64,000 nucleotides of DNA from Viridibacterium sediminicola (GCF_039631295.1 NZ_JBDIVE010000011.1:1-64000); one strand, 5' to 3'; counted from the stretch's first letter, positions 16,077 to 24,733 are shown. The notes: generated by a model from the letters alone, not told the origin. Made by a program: numbers and translations.

Positions 16077-16106
16077 TTGACCGTAGGCCTTCCTTCAAAA
16101 TATAAT
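16077..16106 (+). promoter_or_regulatory. Sigma-70 promoter of rplM-rpsI
   Basis: TTGACC (16077-16082) and TATAAT (16101-16106) are separated by 18 bp. The transcript would have a leader of about 105 nt before rplM, with a hairpin-forming CTCTGC/GCGGAG segment near 16115-16130. Such leaders are targets of L13 autoregulation in E. coli. Confidence 0.8.
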
Positions 16107-16219
16107 TGCCGGCTCTCTGCGTATGCGGAGGGCTCTCGTTTTGCTGTGCGCTGTCTGCAGTGCCTGGCAAAGCCACAACAACAAGGTTTCCAAGAAACTC
16201 AAATTCAAGGAATTTCAAG

Positions 16220-16648
16220 ATGGGTACGTTTTCAGCCAAGCCGCATGAAGTCGTTCATGACTGGTACGTGGTGGATGCAAATGACAAGGTGCTGGGCCGT
16301 CTGGCCAGCGAAATCGCTCGCCGCCTGCGTGGCAAGCATAAGGCAATCTACACGCCGCACGTGGATACCGGTGACTTCATCGTCGTGGTGAACGTCGACA
16401 AGCTGCGCGTGACGGGCAACAAGGCACAGGACAAGAAGTACTATCGCCACACGGGTTACCCGGGCGGTATCTACGAAACCAATTTCAACAAGCTGCAACA
16501 GCGCTTCCCCGAGCGCGTGCTGGAAAAGGCCGTCAAGGGCATGCTGCCCAAGGGCCCGCTCGGCTACGCCATGCTCAAGAAGCTCAAGTGCTACGCCGGT
16601 GCTGAGCACCCGCATAGCGCCCAGCAGCCCAAGACCCTCGATATCTGA
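16220..16648 (+). CDS. rplM: Ribosomal protein L13
   Basis: This 142-aa protein is the universal large-subunit protein uL13, an early assembly protein binding 23S rRNA. It shows VVDANDKVLGRLAS (about 18-31), the KYYRHTGYPGG segment (74-84) and GMLPKGPLG near 105-115. The ATG at 16220 follows AAGGAA and gives exactly the E. coli length of 142 aa. It is transcribed with rpsI, 14 bp downstream. Confidence 0.98.
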   Translation: MGTFSAKPHEVVHDWYVVDANDKVLGRLASEIARRLRGKHKAIYTPHVDTGDFIVVVNVDKLRVTGNKAQDKKYYRHTGYPGGIYETNFNKLQQRFPERVLEKAVKGMLPKGPLGYAMLKKLKCYAGAEHPHSAQQPKTLDI

Positions 16649-16662
16649 ACCAGGAGCGCATG

Positions 16663-17058
16663 ATGCCCGTCGGACAATACAATTACGGTACTGGTCGTCG
16701 CAAAACTGCGATCGCCCGTGTTTTCATCAAGGCTGGTTCTGGCAAGATCGTCGTGAACGGCAAGCCGCTGGACCAATTCTTCTCCCGTGAAACGGGTCGC
16801 ATGATCGTGCGCCAGCCGCTCGAACTGACCCAGAACGTGGATCGCTTCGACATCATGGTCAATGTGATCGGTGGTGGCGAGTCGGGTCAAGCCGGCGCTG
16901 TGCGTCACGGCATTACCCGCGCACTGATCGACTTCGACGCAGCGCTCAAGCCGCCGCTGAAGAAGGCCGGTTTCGTGACGCGCGATGCACGTGAAGTCGA
17001 GCGTAAGAAGGTCGGTCTGCACGGCGCACGTCGTCGTAAGCAATTCTCGAAGCGTTAA
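16663..17058 (+). CDS. rpsI: Ribosomal protein S9
   Basis: This 131-aa small-subunit protein uS9 has the N-terminal YGTGRRK motif and the basic C-terminal tail GARRRKQFSKR, whose last residues reach the P-site tRNA. Two adjacent ATGs (16660 and 16663) are available; the second leaves 6 nt from the GGAG ribosome site and gives the standard length. The operon ends at a perfect hairpin 24 bp later. Confidence 0.98.
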   Translation: MPVGQYNYGTGRRKTAIARVFIKAGSGKIVVNGKPLDQFFSRETGRMIVRQPLELTQNVDRFDIMVNVIGGGESGQAGAVRHGITRALIDFDAALKPPLKKAGFVTRDAREVERKKVGLHGARRRKQFSKR

Positions 17059-17081
17059 TCCTCCGGGATTTCCGCCTCAGC

Positions 17082-17107
17082 AAAAAGCCCGCAATTGCGG
17101 GCTTTTT
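17082..17107. terminator. Bidirectional terminator between rpsI and dxs
   Basis: A fully palindromic 26-bp hairpin with the stem AAAAAGCCCGCAA and its complement has T runs on either strand. It serves the convergent rplM-rpsI and xseB-ispA-dxs operons. Confidence 0.9.
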
Positions 17108-17158
17108 GTTTTTCTGCGCCCGGCTGGCGAGGCCGTGGCCGGGCGCGCTGCGAGCGCT

Positions 17159-19051
17159 TCAGTTACGGGCGTCGATCTGTGCGAGGCGCTGGCGGATGCT
17201 GTGCAGGATGTGTTGCGTATCCAGGCCGACGGTTGCCAGCAGCTGGGCCTGGTCGCCATGGTCGATGAAGTGGTCGGGCAGGCCCAGGCGCAGCACCTGG
17301 ACAGCCAGGCCGGCTTCTTCGAGCACGCGGCTGACTTCGCTGCCGGTGCCGCTGATGGTGGCGTTTTCTTCCAGCGTGACGATCAGCTCATGCTGGCGGG
17401 CCAGTGCGACGACCAGTTCAGCATCCAGCGGTTTGACAAAGCGCATGTTGGCGACCGTGGCGTCGAGCTGTTCGCCCGCTTCGAGCGCCGCCGGCAGCAT
17501 GCTGCCGAATGAGAGCAGGGCGACGCGCTGCCCCTGGCGGCGCAGTTCGCCCTTGCCCAGCGGCAGGGCTTGCATGGTCGCTACCGGCGTCACGCCCATG
17601 CCGGCGCCGCGCGGATAGCGCACGGCGCTGGGGCCGTTGTGCTGGTAGGCGGTGTAGAGCATCTGGCGGCATTCGTTTTCGTCGGCCGGCGCCATGATCA
17701 GCATGTTCGGCACGCAGAGCATGAACGACAGGTCGAAGGCGCCGTGGTGTGTCGCGCCATCTGCGCCGACCAGGCCGCCGCGGTCGATGGCGAGCATGAC
17801 GGGCAGATTCTGCAGGGCGATGTCGTGGATCAGCTGATCGTAGGCGCGCTGCAGGAAGGTCGAATAAATCGCCACGACCGGCTTGAGGCCTTCGCAGGCG
17901 AGGCCGGCGGCAAAGGTCAGGGCGTGTTGTTCGGCGATGCCGACATCGAAATAGCGCTGCGGATATTCCTGCTCGAAGCGCACCAGGCCAGAACCTTCGC
18001 GCATGGCCGGGGTGATGGCGACGAGGCGTTCGTCCTGCGCCGCCATGTCGCACAGCCAGTCGCTGAACACCTGGGTGTAGCTGAGCTTGCCGGCAGACTT
18101 GCTGCTGCCCTGGATGCCGGCGTTGTGATCGAATTTGCCGACGCCGTGATAGAGGATGGGGTCGGCTTCGGCCAGCTTGTAGCCCTGACCCTTGCGCGTG
18201 ACCACATGCAGGAACTGCGGCCCTTTGAGCTTGTGCAGGTTTTGCAGGGTCGGGATCAGGACGTCCAGATCATGACCGTCGATGGGGCCGATGTAGTTGA
18301 AGCCGAATTCTTCGAACAGGGTGCCGGGCGTGACCATGCCCTTGACGTGTTCTTCGACGCGCTTGGCCAGCTCCAGCATGCTTGGCGAGACGCCCAGTAC
18401 TTTCTCGCCGGCACGGCGCGCGAAGTTGTAGGTTCTGCCCGAGAGCAGGCGCGCGAGGATGTTGGTCAGTGCGCCGACCGGCGGCGAGATCGACATCTCG
18501 TTGTCATTGAGCACGACGAGCAGGTTGGCGTCCATCACGCCTGCATTGTTGAGCGCTTCGAACGCCATGCCGGCCGACATCGCGCCGTCGCCGATGACGG
18601 CGATGGCATGACGGTCTTCGCCCTTGCGCTGGGCAGCGACGGCCATGCCGAGGGCGGCGGAGATCGAGGTCGAGGAGTGTGCGGTGCCGAAGGTGTCGTA
18701 CTCGCTCTCGCTGCGCCGCGGGAAGCCCGAGATGCCTTCGAACTGGCGCAGCCCGCTCATTGCTTCGCGGCGGCCGGTGAGGATCTTGTGGCCGTAGGTC
18801 TGATGGCCGACGTCCCACACGATACGGTCTTCGGGCGTGTTGAAGACGTAGTGCAGGGCAATCGTCAGTTCAACGGTGCCGAGGTTCGAGGAGAGGTGCC
18901 CGCCGGTGCGCGAAACCGATTCGATGAGGAATTCGCGTAGTTCGCTGGCCAGCAGCGGCAGCTGCTTGCGTTCGAGCGCGCGCAGTTCGGCGGGGGCATT
19001 GATGGATTCGAGCAAGGGGAATGACGGCATGGTGGTTTGAGCGCGATCCAT
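17159..19051 (-). CDS. dxs: 1-deoxy-D-xylulose-5-phosphate synthase
   Basis: This 630-aa thiamine-diphosphate enzyme condenses pyruvate and glyceraldehyde-3-phosphate, the first step of the MEP isoprenoid pathway. The ThDP/Mg motif starts at GDG (154-156) and runs to NNAG. The catalytic Glu lies in IAEQHALTFAAG (near 370), and the transketolase C-domain follows. The ATG at 19051 abuts the ispA stop; an in-frame ATG at 19030 (MPSFPLL) is an alternative without a ribosome site. Position after ispA matches the betaproteobacterial and E. coli order xseB-ispA-dxs. Confidence 0.96.
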   Translation of the reverse strand: MDRAQTTMPSFPLLESINAPAELRALERKQLPLLASELREFLIESVSRTGGHLSSNLGTVELTIALHYVFNTPEDRIVWDVGHQTYGHKILTGRREAMSGLRQFEGISGFPRRSESEYDTFGTAHSSTSISAALGMAVAAQRKGEDRHAIAVIGDGAMSAGMAFEALNNAGVMDANLLVVLNDNEMSISPPVGALTNILARLLSGRTYNFARRAGEKVLGVSPSMLELAKRVEEHVKGMVTPGTLFEEFGFNYIGPIDGHDLDVLIPTLQNLHKLKGPQFLHVVTRKGQGYKLAEADPILYHGVGKFDHNAGIQGSSKSAGKLSYTQVFSDWLCDMAAQDERLVAITPAMREGSGLVRFEQEYPQRYFDVGIAEQHALTFAAGLACEGLKPVVAIYSTFLQRAYDQLIHDIALQNLPVMLAIDRGGLVGADGATHHGAFDLSFMLCVPNMLIMAPADENECRQMLYTAYQHNGPSAVRYPRGAGMGVTPVATMQALPLGKGELRRQGQRVALLSFGSMLPAALEAGEQLDATVANMRFVKPLDAELVVALARQHELIVTLEENATISGTGSEVSRVLEEAGLAVQVLRLGLPDHFIDHGDQAQLLATVGLDTQHILHSIRQRLAQIDARN

Positions 19052-19951
19052 TCAGAATGGCCTGCTGACGATGTAATCGGTGAGTTCGCGCAGGCGTTGG
19101 GCGGTATCGCCCCAGGGCGCCAGGCTGCGATGGGCTTGTTCGGCGAGGTCGCGGGCCAGGTCGCGGGCGGCAGCGAGGCCAAGCAGGCTCACATAGGTGG
19201 GCTTGTCATTGGCGGCGTCCTTGCCGGCGGTCTTGCCCAGCGTGGCGGTGTCGGCGACGGCGTCGAGAATGTCATCGACCACCTGGAACAGCAGGCCGAT
19301 GCACTTGCCAAAGTGATCCAGCTGCGCCATCGCTTCGGCGTCTTGCGCCTGCGGGCTGGCCAGAGCGCCGAGCATGACGGCGGCGCGGATCAGCGCACCG
19401 GTCTTGTGGATGTGCATGAATTCCAGTTCAGCCAGGCTGATCGTCTGCCCGACCGAGGCCAGATCAATTGCCTGACCACCGGCCATGCCACGCGAGCCGG
19501 AGGCCTGGGCGAGCAGGGCGATGGCCTGCAGCTGGCGCGGCACATCGTCGAACAGGCCGGGCGTGGCCAGCACTTCGAAGGCGCGCGTTTGCAGGGCGTC
19601 GCCCACCAGCAGCGCGGTTGCTTCGTCGTACTGCACATGCACGGTGGGTTTGCCGCGGCGCAGGACATCGTCGTCCATGCACGGCATGTCGTCATGCGCC
19701 AGCGAATAGACGTGGATGAATTCGAGCGCGCAGGCGGCTGCATCGATGCGCGCCAGCGGCGCCCCGGTCATCTCGCCCGCCGCATTGACCAGCAGCGGGC
19801 GCACACGTTTGCCACCGCCGAGCACGGCATAGCGCATGGCCTGATGCAGGCGCTCGGGCACGATATGGGCGGCTGTCAGGTGTTCGTCCAGCGCGGATTC
19901 GGTACGGCGCTGTACGAGCGCCATCCATTCGGGGAATTTCAGCGCGCTCAT
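19052..19951 (-). CDS. ispA: Farnesyl diphosphate synthase (polyprenyl synthase)
   Basis: This 299-aa enzyme elongates DMAPP/GPP with IPP to farnesyl diphosphate. The first Asp-rich motif is HDDMPCMDDD, the second VVDDILD; GGGKRVRP and the THKTGALI-like HKTGALIRA segment are also present. The ATG at 19951 overlaps the xseB stop by 4 bp; an in-frame extension to 20041 would lie inside xseB. The length matches E. coli IspA (299 aa). It is the middle gene of xseB-ispA-dxs. Confidence 0.96.
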   Translation of the reverse strand: MSALKFPEWMALVQRRTESALDEHLTAAHIVPERLHQAMRYAVLGGGKRVRPLLVNAAGEMTGAPLARIDAAACALEFIHVYSLAHDDMPCMDDDVLRRGKPTVHVQYDEATALLVGDALQTRAFEVLATPGLFDDVPRQLQAIALLAQASGSRGMAGGQAIDLASVGQTISLAELEFMHIHKTGALIRAAVMLGALASPQAQDAEAMAQLDHFGKCIGLLFQVVDDILDAVADTATLGKTAGKDAANDKPTYVSLLGLAAARDLARDLAEQAHRSLAPWGDTAQRLRELTDYIVSRPF

Positions 19952-20199
19952 GCCTTGTCTTGGGCCTTGTTGAGTTCTTGCAAGACGCCGTCTTGCAGGA
20001 CGCGGATGCGTTGTTCGGCGTTCTCCAGGGTGTCGCGGCATTGGCGCAGGAGCTCGGTGCCGCGCTGGAACTGGCGCAGCGAGTCTTCCAGCGGCAGGCT
20101 GCCCGATTCCATCGTGGCAACGATCTTTTCGAGCTCGCTCACCGCATCTTCGAAGTGATTGGCGGGCGGCTTGCTAGCGTCATCTATGGACTTCTTCAT
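19948..20199 (-). CDS. xseB: Exodeoxyribonuclease VII small subunit
   Basis: This 83-aa helical protein has the family pattern FEDAVSELEKIVATMESGSLPLEDSL (about 16-41), seen here in full, with a charged C-terminal coiled coil. XseB binds several-fold to XseA to form the single-strand exonuclease ExoVII. Its 4-bp overlap with ispA suggests coupled translation. It is the first gene of the reverse operon and is divergent from the Rieske gene. Confidence 0.95.
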   Translation of the reverse strand: MKKSIDDASKPPANHFEDAVSELEKIVATMESGSLPLEDSLRQFQRGTELLRQCRDTLENAEQRIRVLQDGVLQELNKAQDKA

Positions 20200-20385
20200 C
20201 GGGAACGGCTTTCATCTTGTCTGGCCGCCCATGAAAAGCGTACGGCGACAAAGACCTGAGGATAAACCTAGGATTATAATTCAGCCCTTTGCCAATTACG
20301 TCTGCAGAAGCAATTGTCGCTGCAGAAATCCGGCTTGTGCCCAGTGTTTGTGCCCAGTGTTACCCGGAATCTGAGGTTCCAGTCG

Positions 20386-21492
20386 ATGTCTCACCACGTA
20401 CCACGCTCACAACTTGCACCGGCAGTCTCGCAGCTGCCCGTTTTCACCTATTTCGACGAAGAGATCTTCGCGCTCGAGAAGCGTCTGCTATTCGACGCCG
20501 GTCCCGGCTACGTCGGTCACGAACTGATGGTGCCCGAGCGCAACAACTACCAGACCCTGGCCTGGCAGGATCATGCACGCATGCTGATGCGCGGCGAGGA
20601 GGGCGTTCAGCTGCTCTCCAACATCTGCCGCCATCGTCAGGCGATCATGCTCGAAGGGCGCGGCACGGCGCGCAATGTGGTGTGTCCGATCCATCGCTGG
20701 ACTTATGAGAATGATGGCCGCCTGATCGGTGCGCCGCATTTTCCCGACAATCCCTGCCTGAACCTTGGCCGTCAGTCACTCGAATCCTGGAACGGCCTGC
20801 TGTTCAAGGGGCCGCGCTCGGCCAATGCGGATCTGGCCGGCATGAGCGTGGCCAGCGAGCTGGATTTCAGCGGCTATGTGCTGGGCAAGGTTGAGCATCA
20901 CGTCTGCAACTACAACTGGAAGACCTTCATCGAGGTGTATCTGGAGGACTACCATGTTGCGCCTTTCCATCCGGGGCTGGGCAACTTCGTCACCTGTGAC
21001 GATCTGTCCTGGCAGTTCGGTGACTGGTATTCGGTGCAGAAGGTTGGCATCACTTCCCTGCAGAAAGCCGGCAGCGCCACCTACGAGCGCTGGCACAAGG
21101 CGGTGCGCGAGATCTACGGCGATCAGCATCCGCCGCAGGGCGCAATCTGGCTGACCTATTACCCGAACGTGATGGTCGAGTGGTATCCGCATGTGCTGGT
21201 GGTCAGCCATCTGGTGCCGCAGGACATCAACAAGACCCTGAACGTCGTCGAGTTCTATTACCCCGAAGAGATCGCGGCTTTCGAGCCGGACTTCATCGCT
21301 GCCGAGCAGGCGGCGTACATGGAGACGGCAATCGAGGATGACGAGATCGGCGAGCGCATGGATCGCGGCCGTCTGGCGCTCTACAAGGAAGGGCGCAACG
21401 AAGTCGGGCCCTACCAGTCGCCGATGGAAGACGGCATGCAGCACTTCCACGAGTTCTACCGCCGCATCATCGGCGCGGAGCGCCCGCTCTAG
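20386..21492 (+). CDS. Rieske aromatic ring-hydroxylating-type oxygenase, alpha subunit
   Basis: This 368-aa protein has an N-terminal Rieske domain with ligands C81, H83, C100 and H103 (CRHR and CPIH). A C-terminal catalytic domain carries E183, D188, H190 and H195 (EVYLEDYHVAPFH), the mononuclear iron site. The electron-bridging Asp and two-His ligands look intact, so it should be active with an external reductase. No reductase or beta subunit is nearby. The substrate is unknown; position divergent from xseB-ispA-dxs invites, but does not prove, a link to isoprenoid-derived compounds. GAGG precedes the ATG at 20386; a TATAAT lies at 20275. Confidence 0.85.
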   Translation: MSHHVPRSQLAPAVSQLPVFTYFDEEIFALEKRLLFDAGPGYVGHELMVPERNNYQTLAWQDHARMLMRGEEGVQLLSNICRHRQAIMLEGRGTARNVVCPIHRWTYENDGRLIGAPHFPDNPCLNLGRQSLESWNGLLFKGPRSANADLAGMSVASELDFSGYVLGKVEHHVCNYNWKTFIEVYLEDYHVAPFHPGLGNFVTCDDLSWQFGDWYSVQKVGITSLQKAGSATYERWHKAVREIYGDQHPPQGAIWLTYYPNVMVEWYPHVLVVSHLVPQDINKTLNVVEFYYPEEIAAFEPDFIAAEQAAYMETAIEDDEIGERMDRGRLALYKEGRNEVGPYQSPMEDGMQHFHEFYRRIIGAERPL

Positions 21493-21800
21493 GCAGATTG
21501 CCGCGTCTGGCGGGCTCCGTACCCGACCGGGCCGCAGCGACAGCAGCGCAAGCTGTGTCGCTGCGGCAATACCGTTCAGTGAGGCTATGCGCATGTTTGA
21601 TGCGCTGGGTTTGGACGCAAAGGGCGCAAAGGAAAAGCAAAGGTCCACAAAGGAAAACGATTTTTTGGTTTCCTTTGCGGACCTTCTGTCTTTCTTCGCG
21701 TCCTTTGCGTTGAAAATCCGTCGCCCAAAAAACTGAACACGCCCTAGCTGAACTGCATTAGTGTCGCTGCGACCCTTTGTTTTTGCTGGCCAGCGCCGGC
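21493..21800. other. Intergenic region with repeat elements between the Rieske gene and glk
   Basis: This 308-bp gap lies between convergent genes. It holds one copy of the dispersed palindromic repeat (21612-21715) and a 13-bp fragment, TGAACACGCCCTA (21734-21746), identical to the end of the MITE at 52632-52913. No gene is supported. Confidence 0.7.
21612..21715. repeat. Dispersed palindromic repeat, copy 1
   Basis: An imperfect inverted repeat of about 104 bp. Left arm units are GACGCAAAGGGCGCAAAGG and AAAGGTCCACAAAGG; right arm units are TTTCCTTTGCGGACCTT and CGCGTCCTTTGCGT. The same units in the same order occur at 46296-46396 and 54954-55076. It sits between convergent genes and could end transcription from both. 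Confidence 0.8.
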
Positions 21801-22775
21801 TCAGCGCTGCTGCAGGAAGGCGGCTGCGCCGAGCAGGGCCGGGGTGTCGGCGGTGATGATCCAGGTCGGGATGGCGGCAAGATAGTCCGAGAAGCGGCCC
21901 TTGTTCTCGAAGCGCTGACGAAAGCCTGAATTCTGGAAAAACTGCGTGCCATGCGCCGCCAGGCGCGGCACGATGCCGCCACCGATGTAGATGCCGCCGC
22001 GCGCGCCGAGGGTGAGGGCGAGATTGGCCGCTGCGGTGCCCAGCAGGCAGCAGAACATCTGCATGCAGGCGACGCAGAGCGGGTCGCTGCCGTCCAGTGC
22101 GCGCTCGGCAATCTCCGGCGGCGTCAGCACGGCGGCGTGCTGGCCGCGCACTTCGGCCAGGGCCTGGTGCAGCGAAGGCAGACCGGTGCCGGAGACGGCG
22201 CGCTCGCTCGATACATGCGGAAACTTGCGGTACAGCGCAGCAATCACCGCCAGCTCCTCGGGCGTCTGCCCGGCAATCGAAGCATGGCCGCCTTCGCCTT
22301 CAATCGGCGCATAACCGCCTTTGCAGGGAATCAGGCCGGAGACGCCCAGGCCGGTGCCGGGGCCGATCACGCCGATAGCCGCCTTGGCCTGCGCCACGCC
22401 GCCGCCGATGGCCAGGCGATCACTGTCCTGCAGCTGCGAGAGCGACAGGGCCAGGGCCGTGAAATCATTGAGGAAATCCAGGCTCTGCAAGCCGATTTGC
22501 TGGCGCATCGCCTCGATCGAGAAATGCCAGCTGTGATTGGTCATCTGCACCTGATCGCCATTGATCGGGTTGGCGATGCCGATGGCCGCAGCGGTCGGCG
22601 CCGGGCCTGCGCTGGCGGCCAGATAGGCGGCCAGCGCCTCGGCCGGGCCGGCGTAGTCGGCGCAGCGCAGGATCTGGATCTGGTCGAGCTTGCCGTCCAG
22701 GGTGATGCGCGCAAAACGCGCATTGGTGCCGCCGATGTCGCCGGCGATATGGGTGCTCAGAGTATTCGATGCCAT
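21801..22775 (-). CDS. glk: Glucokinase
   Basis: This 324-aa ASKHA-fold kinase phosphorylates glucose with ATP. The phosphate-1 loop DIGGTNAR (13-20) is canonical, as are the catalytic pair N103-D104 (LNDFTA), the GPGTGLGVSG loop and the sugar-binding E161/H164 (GEGGHAS). AGGA precedes the ATG. It is divergent from the sugar ABC operon; a candidate HexR operator and promoter lie about 260 bp upstream (23037-23066). A second, fused glucokinase-like domain lies at 27698, and only this copy keeps the standard ATP loop. Confidence 0.95.
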   Translation of the reverse strand: MASNTLSTHIAGDIGGTNARFARITLDGKLDQIQILRCADYAGPAEALAAYLAASAGPAPTAAAIGIANPINGDQVQMTNHSWHFSIEAMRQQIGLQSLDFLNDFTALALSLSQLQDSDRLAIGGGVAQAKAAIGVIGPGTGLGVSGLIPCKGGYAPIEGEGGHASIAGQTPEELAVIAALYRKFPHVSSERAVSGTGLPSLHQALAEVRGQHAAVLTPPEIAERALDGSDPLCVACMQMFCCLLGTAAANLALTLGARGGIYIGGGIVPRLAAHGTQFFQNSGFRQRFENKGRFSDYLAAIPTWIITADTPALLGAAAFLQQR

Positions 22776-23036
22776 CAGTTTTCCTCGTGCCGGGCCGTCG
22801 CGTGCCAGCAGCGCGCTGCAGGCCGACCGTCTCCAGATGCCTGCAGTATAGGGTTCGGGGTGTTCTTGTGAGGGCGCCCCCTCATCAATGATCGCATTGC
22901 TCCAGAGCCAGGCTGCAAGGTGCGCATGCGCAAATTGCCGCTGCCGCCACAGCGGCTTGGCTCGGCAGCTGTGTGTTCGTTATCCGGCAGGGGATTGCTC
23001 GCCAGCTGCTGGCGCTTTGTTCCGGTGCCGGGTTTG

Positions 23037-23066
23037 AGTATATGTAGGTTTATTACATTTTCTCAA
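23037..23066 (-). promoter_or_regulatory. Candidate glk promoter with HexR-like operator
   Basis: On the reverse strand TTGAGA (23061-23066) and TATACT (23037-23042) are 18 bp apart. The spacer contains TGTAATAAACCTACA (23043-23057), a partial match to the TGTARTNNNAYTACA pattern expected for HexR. The long leader to glk (about 255 nt) is a caution. Confidence 0.45.
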
Positions 23067-23232
23067 GCGCTGCGCAGGCTGAATAGGCACTGGAGCGGGG
23101 CCTTGTTCGGCCCTGTCCAGGTATCGCGCTTGTGTTTTAGTGCTATGTTTATAAAGTGTTTATGTTGTTTTTGTTGCAGCTTGAAAGCTCTGGCATAAGG
23201 GAAAGTACGGATCCGTATTTCAGGCGCATTGC

Positions 23233-23261
23233 TTGAAGCTGTTTTGTAGTCCTACTACACT
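23233..23261 (+). promoter_or_regulatory. Candidate promoter of sugar ABC operon with HexR-like operator
   Basis: TTGAAG (23233-23238) and TACACT (23256-23261) are 17 bp apart. The perfect palindrome TGTAGTCCTACTACA (23245-23259) covers the spacer and -10. HexR (RpiR family) sites are of the form TGTA-N7-TACA, and the operon itself ends with a HexR-like gene, so autoregulation is likely. Confidence 0.6.
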
Positions 23262-23395
23262 TACTGCCAATCAAGCGCTGTTTGCCTTCCCCCCGCACTA
23301 AAAAAATTTGAATTGTCTGAGGAGCGCTGGCTTCGACAGGCGTGTTGCAGTGGCGGCATCGCGGTGCCGGATGTTCAAACCCAAAGGAGACAGGA

Positions 23396-24637
23396 ATGAT
23401 CAAGTTGAAACGCGTGGCGGTCGCGCTGGCAGCGCTGGGCATGATCTCGGCACAGGCCGCCGAGGTGGAGGTGCTGCACTGGTGGACCTCCGGTGGCGAG
23501 GCCAAGTCGGCCGCCGAACTCAAGAGGATGATCGAGGCCAAGGGCGACAAGTGGAAAGACTTCGCCGTCGCCGGCGGTGGTGGCGAGAACGCGATGACGG
23601 TGCTGAAGAGCCGCGTGGTCTCCGGCAAGGCGCCGACCGCTGCGCAGGTCAAAGGCCCGAGCATCCAGGAGTGGGGCGCCGAAGGCACGCTGGCCTCGCT
23701 CGACAGCGTTGCCAAGGCGGGCGAATGGGACAAGCTGCTGCCCGGCGTGGTCGCCAATGTCATGAAGTACAAGGGCAGCTACGTCGCCGTGCCGGTGAAT
23801 GTGCACCGCGTGAACTGGATGTGGGTGAATCCCGAAGTCTTCAAGAAGGCCGGCGCTGACGTGCCGAAGACCTGGGCCGACTTCCCGGCCGCTGCCGAGA
23901 AGATCCAGAAAGCCGGCTTCATCGCCGTGGCCCATGGCGGCCAGCCCTGGCAGGATTTCACGGTGTTTGAATCGGTGGTGCTTGGTGTCGGCGGCGCGCA
24001 GTTCTACAACGATGCCCTGGTCAAGCTCGACCAGAAGGCGCTGACCAGCCCGACCATGGAAAAGGCTTTCGATACCTTCCGCACAGTGCGCAAGTACATC
24101 GACAAGGATGCCGCCAACCGCGACTGGAATCTGGCCACCGCGATGGTGATCAATGGCAAGGCGGCGATGCAGTTTATGGGCGACTGGGCCAAGGGCGAAT
24201 TCACCGCTGCCGGCAAGGTGCCGGGCAAGGATTACCTGTGTCTGGCTGCGCCGGGCACCGACAAGTCCTTCACCTTCAATATCGACAGCTTCATCGTCTT
24301 CAAGCAAAGCGCGGCGGACGCGGCCAAGGGGCAGGCGGATTTCGCCAATGCCGTGATGAGCCCGGAATTCCAGGAGGTGTTCAACCTCAACAAGGGTTCG
24401 ATCCCGGTGCGCAGCGGCGTCTCGCTGGCCAAGTTTGACGATTGCGCCAAGCTCTCGGCCAAGGACTTCGCCGATACCGCCAAATCCGGCGGCCTGGTGC
24501 CCTCGATTGCCCACCAGATGGCGGTGCCCGCTGCCACCACCGGTGCGATCCAGGATGTGGTGACCTCCTTCTTCAACTCCAACGAGTCCTCCAAGGACGC
24601 GGTGAAGAAGCTCGCCTCCGCCGCCAAGACCAAGTAA
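23396..24637 (+). CDS. Sugar ABC transporter, periplasmic glucose/mannose-type binding protein
   Basis: This 413-aa family-1 binding protein has a signal peptide (MIKLKRVAVALAALGMISAQA, cut before AEVEV). The mature start EVLHWWTSGGEAKS is typical of GtsA/glucose-type binding proteins. An AAGGAGACAGGA ribosome site lies before the ATG; the in-frame start at 23342 would hide the signal peptide. It is first in an operon with two permeases, an ATPase and a glucokinase-HexR fusion, which points to glucose or a related sugar as substrate. The strong ribosome site fits high expression. Confidence 0.9.
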   Translation: MIKLKRVAVALAALGMISAQAAEVEVLHWWTSGGEAKSAAELKRMIEAKGDKWKDFAVAGGGGENAMTVLKSRVVSGKAPTAAQVKGPSIQEWGAEGTLASLDSVAKAGEWDKLLPGVVANVMKYKGSYVAVPVNVHRVNWMWVNPEVFKKAGADVPKTWADFPAAAEKIQKAGFIAVAHGGQPWQDFTVFESVVLGVGGAQFYNDALVKLDQKALTSPTMEKAFDTFRTVRKYIDKDAANRDWNLATAMVINGKAAMQFMGDWAKGEFTAAGKVPGKDYLCLAAPGTDKSFTFNIDSFIVFKQSAADAAKGQADFANAVMSPEFQEVFNLNKGSIPVRSGVSLAKFDDCAKLSAKDFADTAKSGGLVPSIAHQMAVPAATTGAIQDVVTSFFNSNESSKDAVKKLASAAKTK

Positions 24638-24733
24638 GTCTGCGTTCGCCGCAGCGTGCCGGGGCCGCCCCCGGACACGCTGTGCGCGGGTCTCCGCACG
24701 GGTTGTCAACGACCCAGAAATTCAGAGGTTTCC

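Larger units (their letters stand above)
15628..16219. other. AT-rich intergenic region between dnaE2 and rplM
   Basis: This 592-bp gap has no convincing protein gene. It holds three copies of a CGCACAAA motif (15662-15669; inverted 15694-15701; 15882-15889), an AT-rich stretch (15790-15870), a candidate small-RNA region ending in a strong terminator (15993-16024) and the rplM promoter and leader (16077-16219). Local base composition is clearly richer in A and T than the flanking genes. Confidence 0.7.
22776..23395. other. Control region between glk and the sugar ABC operon
   Basis: This 620-bp divergent gap holds candidate promoters for both sides, each with a HexR-like palindrome (23043-23057 and 23245-23259). 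The 22780-23030 part would be the glk leader and holds no recognisable gene; small ORFs here lack ribosome sites and codon bias. Confidence 0.6.

Noticed and set aside
20336..20361. Tandem 13-bp repeat TGTGCCCAGTGTT before the Rieske gene
   Set aside because: Only two units, no palindromy and no copies elsewhere; too short to assign meaning.
22920..23198. Forward ORF of 92 codons between glk and the sugar operon
   Set aside because: It covers the candidate glk promoter, has no ribosome site and shows no codon bias.
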